Assembly (NCBI GenBank): GCA_017615055.1
Contig: JAGAAW010000005.1
Coordinates: 1 to 38,012, forward strand
DNA length: 38,012 nt
Origin: Fibrobacter sp.
GTDB taxonomy: Bacteria; Fibrobacterota; Fibrobacteria; Fibrobacterales; Fibrobacteraceae
Direction of reading: 5' to 3'
Shown: in pieces, positions 1 to 8,295 of the stretch
Numbering within the stretch: the first letter of the stretch is position 1
Layout of the letters: each line of letters starts with the position of its first letter
Notes under the pieces: generated by a model
Seen by the model: the letters and a program-made list of their open reading frames with translations, nothing else
What the model was told of the DNA's origin: nothing
The model's database searches: none
Position numbers and translations under genes: made by a program

Positions 1-378
1 CCAGCTATTGGTGATGGCGACGGTGTTCGTGCCCGCAGCGAAGGCGAGGACGGTTTCGACATCGACAAATTTGCCCTTGTCGGTGACAGGGAAAGATACC
101 TGGGACGAGGCTCCGCCGACTTCGACGTTGTTGATCTTGTCGCCCCCGTAGTTGTTCATGTAGTGGATGACGACGGTGTACTGGCCGGCTGATTCGACGG
201 TTACGCCAGCGAAGGTGATGTCACCACCGTTCATCTTGACATACTTGCCGCCGGAAACGGATGCGTCCGTGGCAGTTGCGGCATCGCCAGAAAGGGTTGC
301 GTCTTCGGCTTCGTACTGTGCGGCAAAGGTAGTTGCCGCGGCTAGCCCAAACATCGCTGCATATTTTGCAATTTTCAT
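1..378 (-). CDS. secreted carbohydrate-binding (CBM6/CBM35-like) protein, N-terminal part
   Basis: The gene runs off the left edge, so only the first 126 residues are visible. They begin with a signal peptide (MKIAKYAAMFGLAAATTFAA), followed directly by QYEAEDATLSG, the opening characteristic of CBM6/CBM35-type beta-sandwich modules. Later, GGKYVKMNGGDITF and SAGQYTVVIHYMNNYGG match the Ca-binding and core strands of such modules, and TVLAFAAGTNTVAITN matches the late strand. The protein should be exported and bind plant polysaccharide; any catalytic domain would lie beyond the edge. The start is supported by a Shine-Dalgarno CAGGAGTG just upstream and by a TATATTTT box at 403-410 (minus strand). 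Family assignment is from pattern recognition only. Confidence 0.82.
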   Translation of the reverse strand, partial: MKIAKYAAMFGLAAATTFAAQYEAEDATLSGDAATATDASVSGGKYVKMNGGDITFAGVTVESAGQYTVVIHYMNNYGGDKINNVEVGGASSQVSFPVTDKGKFVDVETVLAFAAGTNTVAITNSW

Positions 379-485
379 ACACACTCCTGTAATTTTTTTA
401 GAAAAATATATTAATGGGGGTGAATCCGCTTCATATTTTTGGATAGTGCCGAAGAAGATGTTGGGTAAATCACAACAACAAAAAT

Positions 486-508
486 GGCTTTTTTGCGCGA
501 AAAAAGCC
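486..508 (-). terminator. intrinsic terminator hairpin after the epimerase gene
   Basis: A 9-bp stem (486-494 with 500-508) around a GCGCG loop, followed on the minus strand by an ATTTTT run. It lies downstream of the minus-strand gene ending at 573. The plus strand also has a T-run after the stem (510-516), so the hairpin could work in both directions. Confidence 0.65.
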
Positions 509-572
509 GTTTTTTTAGAGAGTATTTATACTTGTAATAAAATTATAAGTGGAACTGCGCGGCCCCAGGGGT

Positions 573-1562
573 TTATTCGTGTTTCGCACCGAAGGTAAAC
601 GAGCGCTTTTCGCCCGGCGGGATCACGATAAGTCCGCGGTGGTGGTTCAGCGCGTCGGGTTCCGATGTCATGGGCTCGATGGCGATGCTTTCGCGGGTCG
701 GGGGCGTGTAGATCTGGATGGCGTTGTACTGCCCCAGGTGAGCGTCCTGCCAGAGGGTTAGCTTGCCGTTCTTGCCTTCGAGCGTGACAATCCCGAGTCC
801 TTTTTCGCCGGGATTACTGTTGTCTACGAGGCAGAAGCAGTCGTTGATAAAGGTGCCGCCGATCTTCTTGCCGCCGGTAAAGCGGTTGTCCACGTGGAAG
901 TTACCAGTGGGGAGGTCTGCGCTGTCGAGTTCCGCAAGGAGGCAGTCGGGGAGGCCCATCGTCAGGTCGTCAATCTTTTCGCCGAGCATGTAGTACGGAT
1001 GCCAGCCTTCGGAATAGGGCATGTCCGTTTTGCCGGTGTTCTCAACGGTCGATGTGACCTCATACGATTCACCCGTGAACGTTATTTTGTTTGTAGCGTG
1101 GAACGGGAAGGGGAATCCGGTGAAGGCACCCGGCCAATCGCAGGTAAAAGTGACGGAGCACTTCTCGCTGTCGGCCTCGAAACTTTCGAATTTCCATTCC
1201 TGGTTCTGTAGGAATCCGTGCAGCGCGTGCGGTGCCCAGCTCACGTTGTTGATGAGCTGGTAGGTCTTTCCGCGCCAGGTGAACTTCGCATAGGCGGTGC
1301 GGCCGGGGAAGGGGCAGAGCCTGCAGCCCGCGTTCGTGTCGGGGCCCATCTTGAAGATGTCGTCGCCCTCGCGGTAGCCGTAGAGCAGGTCGAGTTTGCC
1401 TTCGGGCGAGTTGCCCGCGACGGGGACGCTTACCGGGATGCGCCAGGCGTTGAGCCCGCCGCCGTAGCCCGAAAGGATTTCGAATTCGGCGCCGTCATCG
1501 CGCTGGAGTACAAAACATTGGACCGTGCCCAGGGGGCGAGAAATCAGTTTGAAGTTGCTCAT
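573..1562 (-). CDS. aldose 1-epimerase (mutarotase)-like protein
   Basis: A 329-aa protein of the galactose mutarotase-like family, which interconverts alpha and beta anomers of sugars such as glucose or galactose in the cytoplasm. Supporting motifs are PHALHGFLQ (substrate-side His), EGWHPYYML (second His), and the C-terminal block IAIEPMTSEPDALN, whose Glu is the usual catalytic base. Length is normal for the family and there is no signal peptide. The chosen ATG gives MSNFKLISRP; upstream in-frame extension runs into mnmE and is not credible. A TATCTTAC box ends 5 bases before the start and there is no Shine-Dalgarno. It is divergent from mnmE with only 43 bases between starts. The exact sugar is not determinable. 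Confidence 0.85.
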   Translation of the reverse strand: MSNFKLISRPLGTVQCFVLQRDDGAEFEILSGYGGGLNAWRIPVSVPVAGNSPEGKLDLLYGYREGDDIFKMGPDTNAGCRLCPFPGRTAYAKFTWRGKTYQLINNVSWAPHALHGFLQNQEWKFESFEADSEKCSVTFTCDWPGAFTGFPFPFHATNKITFTGESYEVTSTVENTGKTDMPYSEGWHPYYMLGEKIDDLTMGLPDCLLAELDSADLPTGNFHVDNRFTGGKKIGGTFINDCFCLVDNSNPGEKGLGIVTLEGKNGKLTLWQDAHLGQYNAIQIYTPPTRESIAIEPMTSEPDALNHHRGLIVIPPGEKRSFTFGAKHE

Positions 1563-1592
1563 GTTGGGTAAGATAGCAAAACAACTAATAAC

Positions 1593-1600
1593 TATCTTTG
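1593..1600 (+). promoter_or_regulatory. TAnnTTTG-type -7 box for mnmE
   Basis: TATCTTTG ends 5 bases before the mnmE ATG (1606) and no Shine-Dalgarno is present, which suggests a leaderless transcript. The -33 partner is not evident here. On the other strand, TATCTTAC (1568-1575) stands 5 bases before the epimerase start, so the 43-base gap holds two facing promoters. Confidence 0.45.
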
Positions 1601-1605
1601 CCCAT

Positions 1606-2925
1606 ATGGATTCCCAGACGATAGTTGCCCCAATGACTCCGGCCGGCGTGAGTGCCGTTGCCGCGCTCCGTGTGAGCGGAGTCCGAGTCCGTGACGTTGT
1701 GGCGGCCCTCTTCGGGGAACGTGCCGCAAAAAGTCTGGAGCCGCGCCGGGCATCCCTCGGGAATGCACGGGACCCGCAAGGCGGCAAACTCATCGACAGT
1801 TTATTGTACTTGTTTTTCGAAGGCCCGAACTCCTATACGGGCGAAGACGTTTTGGAACTTTACCCGCACGGAAACCCGCTGATTGTGCGTGAACTTTTGC
1901 AGGTGATTCGCGGGCTCGATGGCGTGCGTCTTGCCGAACCCGGGGAATTCACGCGTCGCGCCTTCCTGAACGGCAAGATGGACCTGGCTCAGGCGGAATC
2001 GGTCGCCGACGTTATCCACAGCGCGAACCGTGCAGAACTCGAGAATGCACACCGCCTTCTGGGTGGCGCCCTCTCGAAAAAAGTGGCTACGCTGGCCGAA
2101 CAGGTGAAGGATATCTCCGCGCGTCTTGAACTTGATGTGGATTTCGCGGAGGAAGAAGCCGACCCGGATTACGCCACCTGGGGCAAGAAGATTGAGGCTA
2201 TTCGCGGGAGCGTCGCCGCCCTGCTGGAAAGTTTCAGGGGCGGCTCGGTGCGTCGCCTCCCGCTGGCAGTCTTGTACGGAGCGCCGAATGCGGGCAAGTC
2301 TAGCCTCGTGAACGCGCTCCTGGGCGAAGACCGCATTCTGGTGAGCGACATCCCGGGCACTACGCGCGACTTTGTGGAAGTGCGACTCTTTTTGCCGGGA
2401 GGAGAAGTCCGGCTTGTCGATACCGCGGGCATCGCGGCTCGGGCAACCGACAGGCTCGATGCCCTCAGTATGCAGAAGAGCAGGGAGATTCTCGAAGAAG
2501 CCGACATGAAGATTCTCGTGCTGGATGGCGCGCAAGCGTGTCATCCTGAGCCCACTCCCGACTTTATCGTTTATTCCAAGTCCGACCTGCGCGCATCCTG
2601 TAGCCAGCAACAAACGTCCCTCCAAGTTTCTTCCAAGACAGGCGAAGGCCTCGATGATCTCCGCATGGCGATAAACGGCCACCTCTTCAAGGAGGTTGGC
2701 AACTCCGAGGATTTCTGGATTACGAGCGAACGCGAGAAGGCGTGCCTCGAGGATGCGCTTGCGGGTATCGACCGCGCGCTTGATCTTATCCGTAAGAATC
2801 CGGCGGTCGAACTCTTGGCTTTTGAAATGCAACTGGTGCGTCGCGCACTCCAGAGCATAACGGGCGAGATCTCGTCCGAAGACATTCTACAATCTATTTT
2901 CGCGGGGTTCTGCATTGGCAAGTAG
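1606..2925 (+). CDS. mnmE: tRNA uridine-5-carboxymethylaminomethyl modification GTPase MnmE
   Basis: A 439-aa MnmE/TrmE. With MnmG it installs the cmnm5 group on U34 of certain tRNAs, using methylene-tetrahydrofolate and GTP. Domain order is typical: an N-terminal folate-binding domain (residues 1-115, starting DSQTIVAPMTPAGVSAVAAL), a helical region, an embedded G domain (P-loop GAPNAGKSS 225-233, SDIPGTTRDF, DTAG 272-275), and the invariant C-terminal FCIGK with the conserved Cys. The G4 motif is SKSD instead of NKxD, a tolerated variant. The ATG at 1606 is preferred because the protein then begins exactly at the family N terminus. The next gene starts inside its last codons. Confidence 0.96.
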   Translation: MDSQTIVAPMTPAGVSAVAALRVSGVRVRDVVAALFGERAAKSLEPRRASLGNARDPQGGKLIDSLLYLFFEGPNSYTGEDVLELYPHGNPLIVRELLQVIRGLDGVRLAEPGEFTRRAFLNGKMDLAQAESVADVIHSANRAELENAHRLLGGALSKKVATLAEQVKDISARLELDVDFAEEEADPDYATWGKKIEAIRGSVAALLESFRGGSVRRLPLAVLYGAPNAGKSSLVNALLGEDRILVSDIPGTTRDFVEVRLFLPGGEVRLVDTAGIAARATDRLDALSMQKSREILEEADMKILVLDGAQACHPEPTPDFIVYSKSDLRASCSQQQTSLQVSSKTGEGLDDLRMAINGHLFKEVGNSEDFWITSEREKACLEDALAGIDRALDLIRKNPAVELLAFEMQLVRRALQSITGEISSEDILQSIFAGFCIGK

Positions 2926-3778
2926 CACGCTCAGCATCATCGGTGTCCTTATCGGGATTTTCGCCTTCGGAACCTACATGGTTCCCCTGAAAAAGTACCC
3001 GGACTATTCTTCGTGGGCTTTCCTCGCCGTCATGGCGGTCGGTGCGCTTTTCTGCTCCGCCGTTATCGCGGGTGTAACCGGCCAGTTCAACCTGGCGCCG
3101 GTCGGCGTGCTCTGCGGGCTCCTCTGGGTTATCGGCGGCGCGCTCTGCTTCTGGGCGGTGCAGGCCGAACAGGACCTTGCGGGCACGGGTCTTAGGTCCA
3201 TGAGTGTGAGCATCCTGCTCTCCTTCTTCAGCGGGGTCGTGGTATTCCAGGAACCTACGGCGCTGAACTTTTCCATCCCGGCTATCGCCTGCATGATTAT
3301 CGGCATCTGGATCCCTGCAAGCAAGACCAAGTCTGTGTGGAAGAACTGGCGCTCGCTCCTTTCGGGTGCAATTTTCGGTACATACCTGATTCCGTACAAG
3401 TTCAGCAGCCTTTCCGATATGGAATTCCTGTTCCCGTTCTCGGTGGGCGTTTGCGTAGGTAGCGTACTGCTTGTCGCCATCATGACGCTCAAGCGCAAGA
3501 AGAGTTTCGGTTATCCGAAAATTCCGACCATTTTCGCGTTCGGTTCCGGTGTCCTCTGGATGCTCGGTACCCTCGCCATATTCTGGGCCATCGCCGATGA
3601 CGGCATGTTCGGCTATGCGGTGGGTTACCCGCTGTTGCAGCTCAACCTCGTGGTGAACCAGATGTGGGGCGTGTTCGTGTTCGGCGAATACGCAAACCGT
3701 CATGGCCGCATCAAGTTGACTGCGTCCACCATCGTCATATTGATTGGTGCGGTGCTGCTCACACTTTCAAAGATGTAA
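2915..3778 (+). CDS. GRP-family (GlcU/RbsU-like) sugar transporter
   Basis: A 287-aa integral membrane protein with about ten hydrophobic segments, resembling the glucose/ribose transporter family within the drug/metabolite transporter superfamily. These are usually proton-coupled sugar importers. Typical features include an N-terminal helix with GVLIGIFAFGTYMVPLKK, the GLLWVIGGALCFWAVQ block repeated in the second half as GVLWMLGTLAIFWAI, and GYPLLQLNLVVNQMWGVFVFGE near the end. The start is a TTG overlapping the mnmE stop by 11 bases; the next ATG would remove half of the first helix, so TTG is preferred and translational coupling to mnmE is likely. The 3' end overlaps the convergent gene at 3759 by 20 bases. 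Substrate is not predictable. Confidence 0.82.
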   Translation: MASSTLSIIGVLIGIFAFGTYMVPLKKYPDYSSWAFLAVMAVGALFCSAVIAGVTGQFNLAPVGVLCGLLWVIGGALCFWAVQAEQDLAGTGLRSMSVSILLSFFSGVVVFQEPTALNFSIPAIACMIIGIWIPASKTKSVWKNWRSLLSGAIFGTYLIPYKFSSLSDMEFLFPFSVGVCVGSVLLVAIMTLKRKKSFGYPKIPTIFAFGSGVLWMLGTLAIFWAIADDGMFGYAVGYPLLQLNLVVNQMWGVFVFGEYANRHGRIKLTASTIVILIGAVLLTLSKM

Positions 3779-4670
3779 TTTCGTTCTCGAACCTTTCGGC
3801 AGCTTTGGCGTCCTCGTTATAGAGGGCGTTTATTTTTTTGCAGCTGAGTTCGAGCACCTTGCGGGCAAGCCTGTTGTTGCCCTCTTCGCGCAGCATGCGT
3901 AGCGATGCGTCGATGCGCTTCACGTCCAACTGCTCGGGGTAACTCTTCATGAAGTTGTAGAGCAGTTTCACCTGTTCGTCGTATTCCTCGTCGGTCTCGC
4001 AGGCGAGCAGGAACGGGATTACCTTCGCATTCAATAGGTTCATCAGGTCGCCCACGAACGTGGTGAGCGAAGCCCCTTCGGGGAACAGCTCGACGGTGTC
4101 CTTCATGATGTCGTCGTTGTCCAGGAACTGGCCGTTCTCGAACTGCGACAGCATGTCGTTCAGAATTTCCATCTCGTGTTTTTTCGTCTGCTCGCGGTAG
4201 CGCGCCTGATAGTAGATGGGGAGCGTCGTGAGGCAGAAATGCGCCTGGTTCGCGCCGATGAATTCACCCACGTAGTAGATGTCGGCGTCTTCCCTGAGAA
4301 TGTCTTCTTCGCGTGAGAAGTTCCCGATGCGTGCGGGGATGGGAATGACTTCCATGTTCGAAAGTTCGTGCAGGCGGTCACGCACAGTTTCTACGTCCAG
4401 GTTTTCCGGCAGTTCTACGCCGTTTTCTTCCATGGTCTCGAGCAGCTCGTTCAGTCGCTCGTCCATTACCTGGTTACGCTTCTGGCGCGAAGGCACGGTC
4501 GGGTTGAATTTGCGGAAGTCGCCCTCGAGCGTCAGGAGCCCGTTCTTGATCATGTCGTCGAACGGGGTATCGCTTTCGTCTTTTTCGGGCGTGGGCAAAA
4601 TCCTTGCGTAGGCAATCATCCTGCCGCAAAGTTTTTCGTCGTCACCTTTCTTCTGTTCAATTCCGAGCAT
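3759..4670 (-). CDS. conserved-looking hypothetical protein, 303 aa
   Basis: I do not recognise this family. The protein is soluble, acidic and charged, with no signal peptide or membrane segment. It is mostly helical in appearance, with heptad-like stretches around MDERLNELLETMEENG and EMEILNDMLSQFENG. The middle has a more beta-like part (EVIPIPARIGNF, DADIYYVGEF, AHFCLTTLPIYYQARYR). The ATG at 4670 (MLGIEQKKGDD) follows AT-rich DNA; an alternative ATG eight codons upstream (MTIFYIVIM) cannot be excluded. Codon use matches its neighbours, so it is a real gene, not a shadow frame. It converges on and slightly overlaps the transporter gene. Confidence 0.7.
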   Translation of the reverse strand: MLGIEQKKGDDEKLCGRMIAYARILPTPEKDESDTPFDDMIKNGLLTLEGDFRKFNPTVPSRQKRNQVMDERLNELLETMEENGVELPENLDVETVRDRLHELSNMEVIPIPARIGNFSREEDILREDADIYYVGEFIGANQAHFCLTTLPIYYQARYREQTKKHEMEILNDMLSQFENGQFLDNDDIMKDTVELFPEGASLTTFVGDLMNLLNAKVIPFLLACETDEEYDEQVKLLYNFMKSYPEQLDVKRIDASLRMLREEGNNRLARKVLELSCKKINALYNEDAKAAERFENEITSLKV

Positions 4671-4715
4671 GATTACAATATAGAAAATAGTCATCACATA
4701 TTTGTCTTTGAACAT

Positions 4716-4747
4716 GTCATTGCGAGACCGTAGGTCGCGGCAATCAC
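4716..4747. repeat. GTCATTGCGAG-type intergenic palindrome
   Basis: A 32-base element starting GTCATTGCGAG and ending GCGGCAATCAC, with outer arms ATTGC/GCAAT and inner GACC-GTA-GGTC. It sits between two divergent genes. Short palindromes beginning GTCATTGCGAG are scattered through intergenic DNA of many bacterial genomes, so this is probably one copy of a dispersed element. Confidence 0.5.
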
Positions 4748-4778
4748 TAATCTGAATCAAAATCCTATATTTACATAT

Positions 4779-5627
4779 ATGGAACCCGCGACCTGGCAAA
4801 AGATTCTCGACCTGTGCAACAGGCTCTCGCACGTCACGTACGAGAACCTCACGAAAATCATACGCCTTGAATCTACCGGCAGCGCAACGGCTGCGCGCAA
4901 TCTCGACGACAGCGACCAGAACGACATTGATACTTGGATGGGTGGCGGCACGTGCTTCAGCATGACGTGGCACCTGTACCAGAGCCTGCGCGACATGGGG
5001 CTTGAGCCGCGTCTCGTGATGGGCCACAAGCGCAAGGAGCGGAATATCCACTGCGCGCTGATATTGCCCGACGTGGATTCTATCGCCTCTACGAGGCTCC
5101 AGAATGACATACAGGGCGCGGCAATCACTGTCCCGAATTTTTCGGCGAAAGAGTTCCTCTTCGATCCCGGTTACCTGATCTTTGACCCGCTGCCTATCCC
5201 GCTCCCGCAGCCATTCGGTGCAGGGGAGGCTCTCTTCCCGCTTGTGCCGAACAGCGTGCGTCTCGTGCGGCCCGACATGGATTCCATGGAACTCTGGACC
5301 GGAGGTGCCATCCGCGGGGACGGCTCGCTTTCTTCGCCCATGAAGTTGAGGTTCGAGTACCCGGTGGCAGGCGTGAGTGTCGAGGAATTCAAGCAGCACT
5401 GGTCCGAGAGTTTCTACCGCGAGATGATGACCTACCCGGTGCTGAACCGCCTCGACCGCGAGCGCGGCGTGCAGTACTACTACCAGAAGGGTAACCTCGT
5501 GACCCGCGATGCAAGCGGAAGCCGCATAGAACGCATCGCCGAACCTGATAGGGTCGGGAAATTGAGTGAAATTTTCGGTCTTTCGCCCGATTTGATAGAG
5601 AAGGCGCTGGGAATCCTTAACAAATAG
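4779..5627 (+). CDS. arylamine N-acetyltransferase-like (papain-like fold) protein
   Basis: A 282-aa cytoplasmic protein. Residues 19-30 (VTYENLTKIIRL) resemble the 'PFENL' segment of arylamine N-acetyltransferases. GGGTCFSMTWHL places a candidate catalytic Cys at 59 before a long helix, NIHCALIL places a His at 91, and LFDPGYLIFDPLPIPL places an Asp at 129: the order and spacing of the NAT Cys-His-Asp triad. True NATs transfer acetyl from acetyl-CoA to arylamines, but this one is divergent and could be a general thiol acyltransferase or transglutaminase-like enzyme. TATATTTA (4766-4773) ends 5 bases before the ATG and no Shine-Dalgarno is visible, suggesting leaderless initiation. Confidence 0.62.
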   Translation: MEPATWQKILDLCNRLSHVTYENLTKIIRLESTGSATAARNLDDSDQNDIDTWMGGGTCFSMTWHLYQSLRDMGLEPRLVMGHKRKERNIHCALILPDVDSIASTRLQNDIQGAAITVPNFSAKEFLFDPGYLIFDPLPIPLPQPFGAGEALFPLVPNSVRLVRPDMDSMELWTGGAIRGDGSLSSPMKLRFEYPVAGVSVEEFKQHWSESFYREMMTYPVLNRLDRERGVQYYYQKGNLVTRDASGSRIERIAEPDRVGKLSEIFGLSPDLIEKALGILNK

Positions 5628-5682
5628 TTACACTTCGCCTTTTTTAATTATATATTACTTTACAAATCCATAGGAGTCCTTT

Positions 5683-6168
5683 ATGAAAAAGATTCTGGCT
5701 GCTTTCGCCATCCTCGCTTCCGCTGCACTCATTGCCTGCGGCCCCTCCAAACTTGAAATCCAGGAAATGTCGTCTACGTGCGATGTGTCCATCGAAGTGG
5801 GCAAGGTGCTTGACGACACCATCAGCCTCTATGTGGGTAACATGTTCTTCCTGAACGCGAAGCAGACCGTGAACGAGGACCTGTTCCCGCTTTCGGCGAG
5901 CGTCCGTGACCCGATGAATATCGACGTGAAGGGCCGTACCGACGTGATTGCCTCCGGTGCAGACTTCATTACCTACCTGCGCCGTGCTGCCCCGAATGCC
6001 GTGAACTTCGGCATCGTGGTGAACTCTGCCGCCCAGAACGAGATTGGTTTTGACGAGGCGAAGACCGTGAACCGCCTGGTCGAAGTGTTCAAGACTCTTG
6101 AAGGCGGCTCCGTCATCCTGTTCCACGAGAAGGATGGCCAGCTGACCGACGCCAAGAAGCTGTTCTAG
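5683..6168 (+). CDS. small lipoprotein, unknown function
   Basis: A 161-aa protein with an N-terminal lipoprotein signal (MKKILAAFAILASAALIACG, lipobox LIAC), so it is likely lipidated and membrane anchored. The mature part has no family I recognise; it contains a segment predicted to fold alpha/beta (VIASGADFITYLRRAAPNAV, NFGIVVNSAAQN, SVILFHEKDG). Start is secured by the Shine-Dalgarno TAGGAG seven bases upstream. A TATATTACTTTAC stretch precedes it. It is upstream of, and on the same strand as, the fibro-slime gene, with 72 bases between and no clear terminator, but the second gene has its own strong leader. Confidence 0.82.
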   Translation: MKKILAAFAILASAALIACGPSKLEIQEMSSTCDVSIEVGKVLDDTISLYVGNMFFLNAKQTVNEDLFPLSASVRDPMNIDVKGRTDVIASGADFITYLRRAAPNAVNFGIVVNSAAQNEIGFDEAKTVNRLVEVFKTLEGGSVILFHEKDGQLTDAKKLF

Positions 6169-6240
6169 TTTGTAAAAAACAACTGATGGAATTTATACTA
6201 ATTTTTTAGTGTAAATTAAGTTTTTTCGTTAGGAGGAAAT

Positions 6241-8295
6241 ATGAAGTTTTCAAAAATACTGTTGTCGACGCTTGCGGTCGTGGGCCTGCAATGTGCTTTT
6301 GCAAAATGCGAAGGTACGCTCTATTTGATGCCTCCGGAAGACTGGATGGTAAAGTTCTATGTATTGACGGATTCCACGTCGACCGAGGCGAGCCCTCGCT
6401 ACGATGCCGAAACGCGTTATTTTAAGGTTGACCTGGCTCGGGCGGCGAGCGGTGAGAATGATTCTACCTTTGCCTTGGCGAATCGTCTGTACATGCCGAT
6501 GAAGTATATCGTTCAGGCAGAATGGAACAACGCTGTGAATGATGATTACCGTTACCTCAAAGGAAAAACGGACATCAAGTGCCCAGGAGCCGGCAACAGC
6601 GTGTTTGTTCTTGAGGATCCGGAACATCCGGGTATGACCCTTGTTACCTCGGAAAAACCGAAAATCAAGTATCTCTATGTGCTGCCTCCCGATGAGGAGG
6701 AATGGTGGGTGTCCGCTCCTATGTGGGCGGGTGACGGAAAATATGCGAGTGGCATGCCGCTCAAGCCCGCGGAGGATAGGTGTGGCTGGTTCTATGCGGC
6801 GTGGGTCCAAGGAAACGTTCCAAGCAATTTCATCATCTTCAAGAAATCCGATGAATCCCTGAAGGAAGCCGTCGGCATAAAAGGGCTGGGAGCCGCCCTC
6901 GAACCGATTGCGTTGGATATGGTATTCGAGGTCTATGAAAAGGACACTCTTTTCTTCTTTGCTGACCCTAAAATGATTCCAGCGGGTGGCGACATATTTG
7001 CGGAATCCGATTATGATGCCAGTGGCAATTGTTCCTACTTCTTGCAGATGACGTTCTACGATACCGATGCAAGCCTGCACGGCGCGTTTACCTGCGATGA
7101 TTACCCGAACCAGGCTTCCAACGCGTGCTATTCCGCGAATGCCAAGTACAACTATCCTGGCGAGGGTGCGAAGAATACAGTCCCCTGCATTGGCGTGACT
7201 CCGGGAATCGTTGCTGAGCAACTTGACCCGCAGACGAAGAAGCCTTCTTATAATGTGGAAAGCGGCTGCTTCGTGAGCGTGGAGGCATTCAATGCGATGT
7301 TTACGGCGACTCCGGATGTGAACGTGGTCCACGAGTTCGGTTCGCGTGGAGTGTATTTTTACATGAACCAAAACGGCCTGTGGCAATACGACAGCTATTG
7401 GAGCACGAATCCTTCGCAGGCATTCACTCCCTTGAATGATCTTGCGGATTCTGTCAAGAACGAAAAGTGCACGGGAACGTGTGCAACAGCCGCCACCCTA
7501 AGGGAGGAATATGGTGGCATCCGGTATGGCATGGCTAGCAATGATCTCGCAAAAAACTTTATTTCCGATAAGGCGCAACAGGCGCTTGGCGATGTTTACG
7601 ACTGGTCTCTGATAGAGCCCAAGACCGGACTTCCGTATATTGACTTGTATCCGGTAACGGCGGGCGAGTTCGCCGATGGGGATAAGCCCAATGTCTACGA
7701 TGTCCTTTCGTGGGATGACCGCGTCAAGAGCGAGGGTAACCAGCATTTCTGCCTGGAGACGCATTCGCAGTTTACTTACCGACCGGGGGCGTTCCTTGCG
7801 GTTCGCGGTGACGATGATATCTGGGTGTATATCGACAACAAGCTGGCGATTGACTTGGGTGGCCTCCACATGCCTGCACCCGGTTACGTGAACCTGGACG
7901 AGTTTACCGGCAGTACGGGCAAGCTTGTAGCAGGGGAAATCTACGACTTTGACATGTTCCTCTGTGACCGTCGTACGACGATGAGCAACTTGCATATTCT
8001 GACGAACCTGAACCTTGCCGGGTCGGGCAAGCCGGGTAATACGGATGCCGTCAGTAAGCCTGCCGTGAATGTTGCCGAGAAAGCCTCGGGCTTTACGGTT
8101 CGCAACATTTCCCGCTCGACGCTTTCCATCATTGTTTCGGGTACGTCCGCGAAAATGTATGCGGTCATGGACATGCAGGGGCGTGTCGTGCGCCAGGGTG
8201 CCATTGCGGGTACCGAGACTCTCGTGCCGTCGCTCAATCCTGGTTCTTACATCGTGAAGGTCGGCGCAGAAACCCGCCGCGTGAACATCCGCTAG
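6241..8295 (+). CDS. fibro-slime domain protein with T9SS C-terminal sorting domain
   Basis: A 684-aa exported protein. A signal peptide (residues 1-21, ending AFA) is followed by an N-terminal module starting CEGTLYLMPPEDW that is shared with the two larger paralogues. The fibro-slime domain spans about 264-595 and contains QHFCLETHSQFTY and the hallmark RGDDDIWVYIDNKLA (522-536), then FLCDRRTTMSNLHI. In Fibrobacter such proteins are associated with outer-membrane adhesion to cellulose. Residues 610-684 (MYAVMDMQGRVV, LNPGSYIVKVGAETRRVNIR) form a typical type IX secretion sorting domain, so it is expected to be sent across the outer membrane. Shine-Dalgarno AGGAGG precedes the ATG. Its stop codon directly abuts that of the convergent MATE gene. 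Confidence 0.9.
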   Translation: MKFSKILLSTLAVVGLQCAFAKCEGTLYLMPPEDWMVKFYVLTDSTSTEASPRYDAETRYFKVDLARAASGENDSTFALANRLYMPMKYIVQAEWNNAVNDDYRYLKGKTDIKCPGAGNSVFVLEDPEHPGMTLVTSEKPKIKYLYVLPPDEEEWWVSAPMWAGDGKYASGMPLKPAEDRCGWFYAAWVQGNVPSNFIIFKKSDESLKEAVGIKGLGAALEPIALDMVFEVYEKDTLFFFADPKMIPAGGDIFAESDYDASGNCSYFLQMTFYDTDASLHGAFTCDDYPNQASNACYSANAKYNYPGEGAKNTVPCIGVTPGIVAEQLDPQTKKPSYNVESGCFVSVEAFNAMFTATPDVNVVHEFGSRGVYFYMNQNGLWQYDSYWSTNPSQAFTPLNDLADSVKNEKCTGTCATAATLREEYGGIRYGMASNDLAKNFISDKAQQALGDVYDWSLIEPKTGLPYIDLYPVTAGEFADGDKPNVYDVLSWDDRVKSEGNQHFCLETHSQFTYRPGAFLAVRGDDDIWVYIDNKLAIDLGGLHMPAPGYVNLDEFTGSTGKLVAGEIYDFDMFLCDRRTTMSNLHILTNLNLAGSGKPGNTDAVSKPAVNVAEKASGFTVRNISRSTLSIIVSGTSAKMYAVMDMQGRVVRQGAIAGTETLVPSLNPGSYIVKVGAETRRVNIR

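Noticed and set aside
167..598. Plus-strand 143-codon frame at the left edge
   Set aside because: It lies opposite the CBM gene and the AT-rich terminator region, with no domain or ribosome site.
4671..5399. N-terminal extension of the 303-aa gene up to 546 aa
   Set aside because: The extension is antisense to the NAT-like gene and reads as His/Arg-rich shadow sequence.
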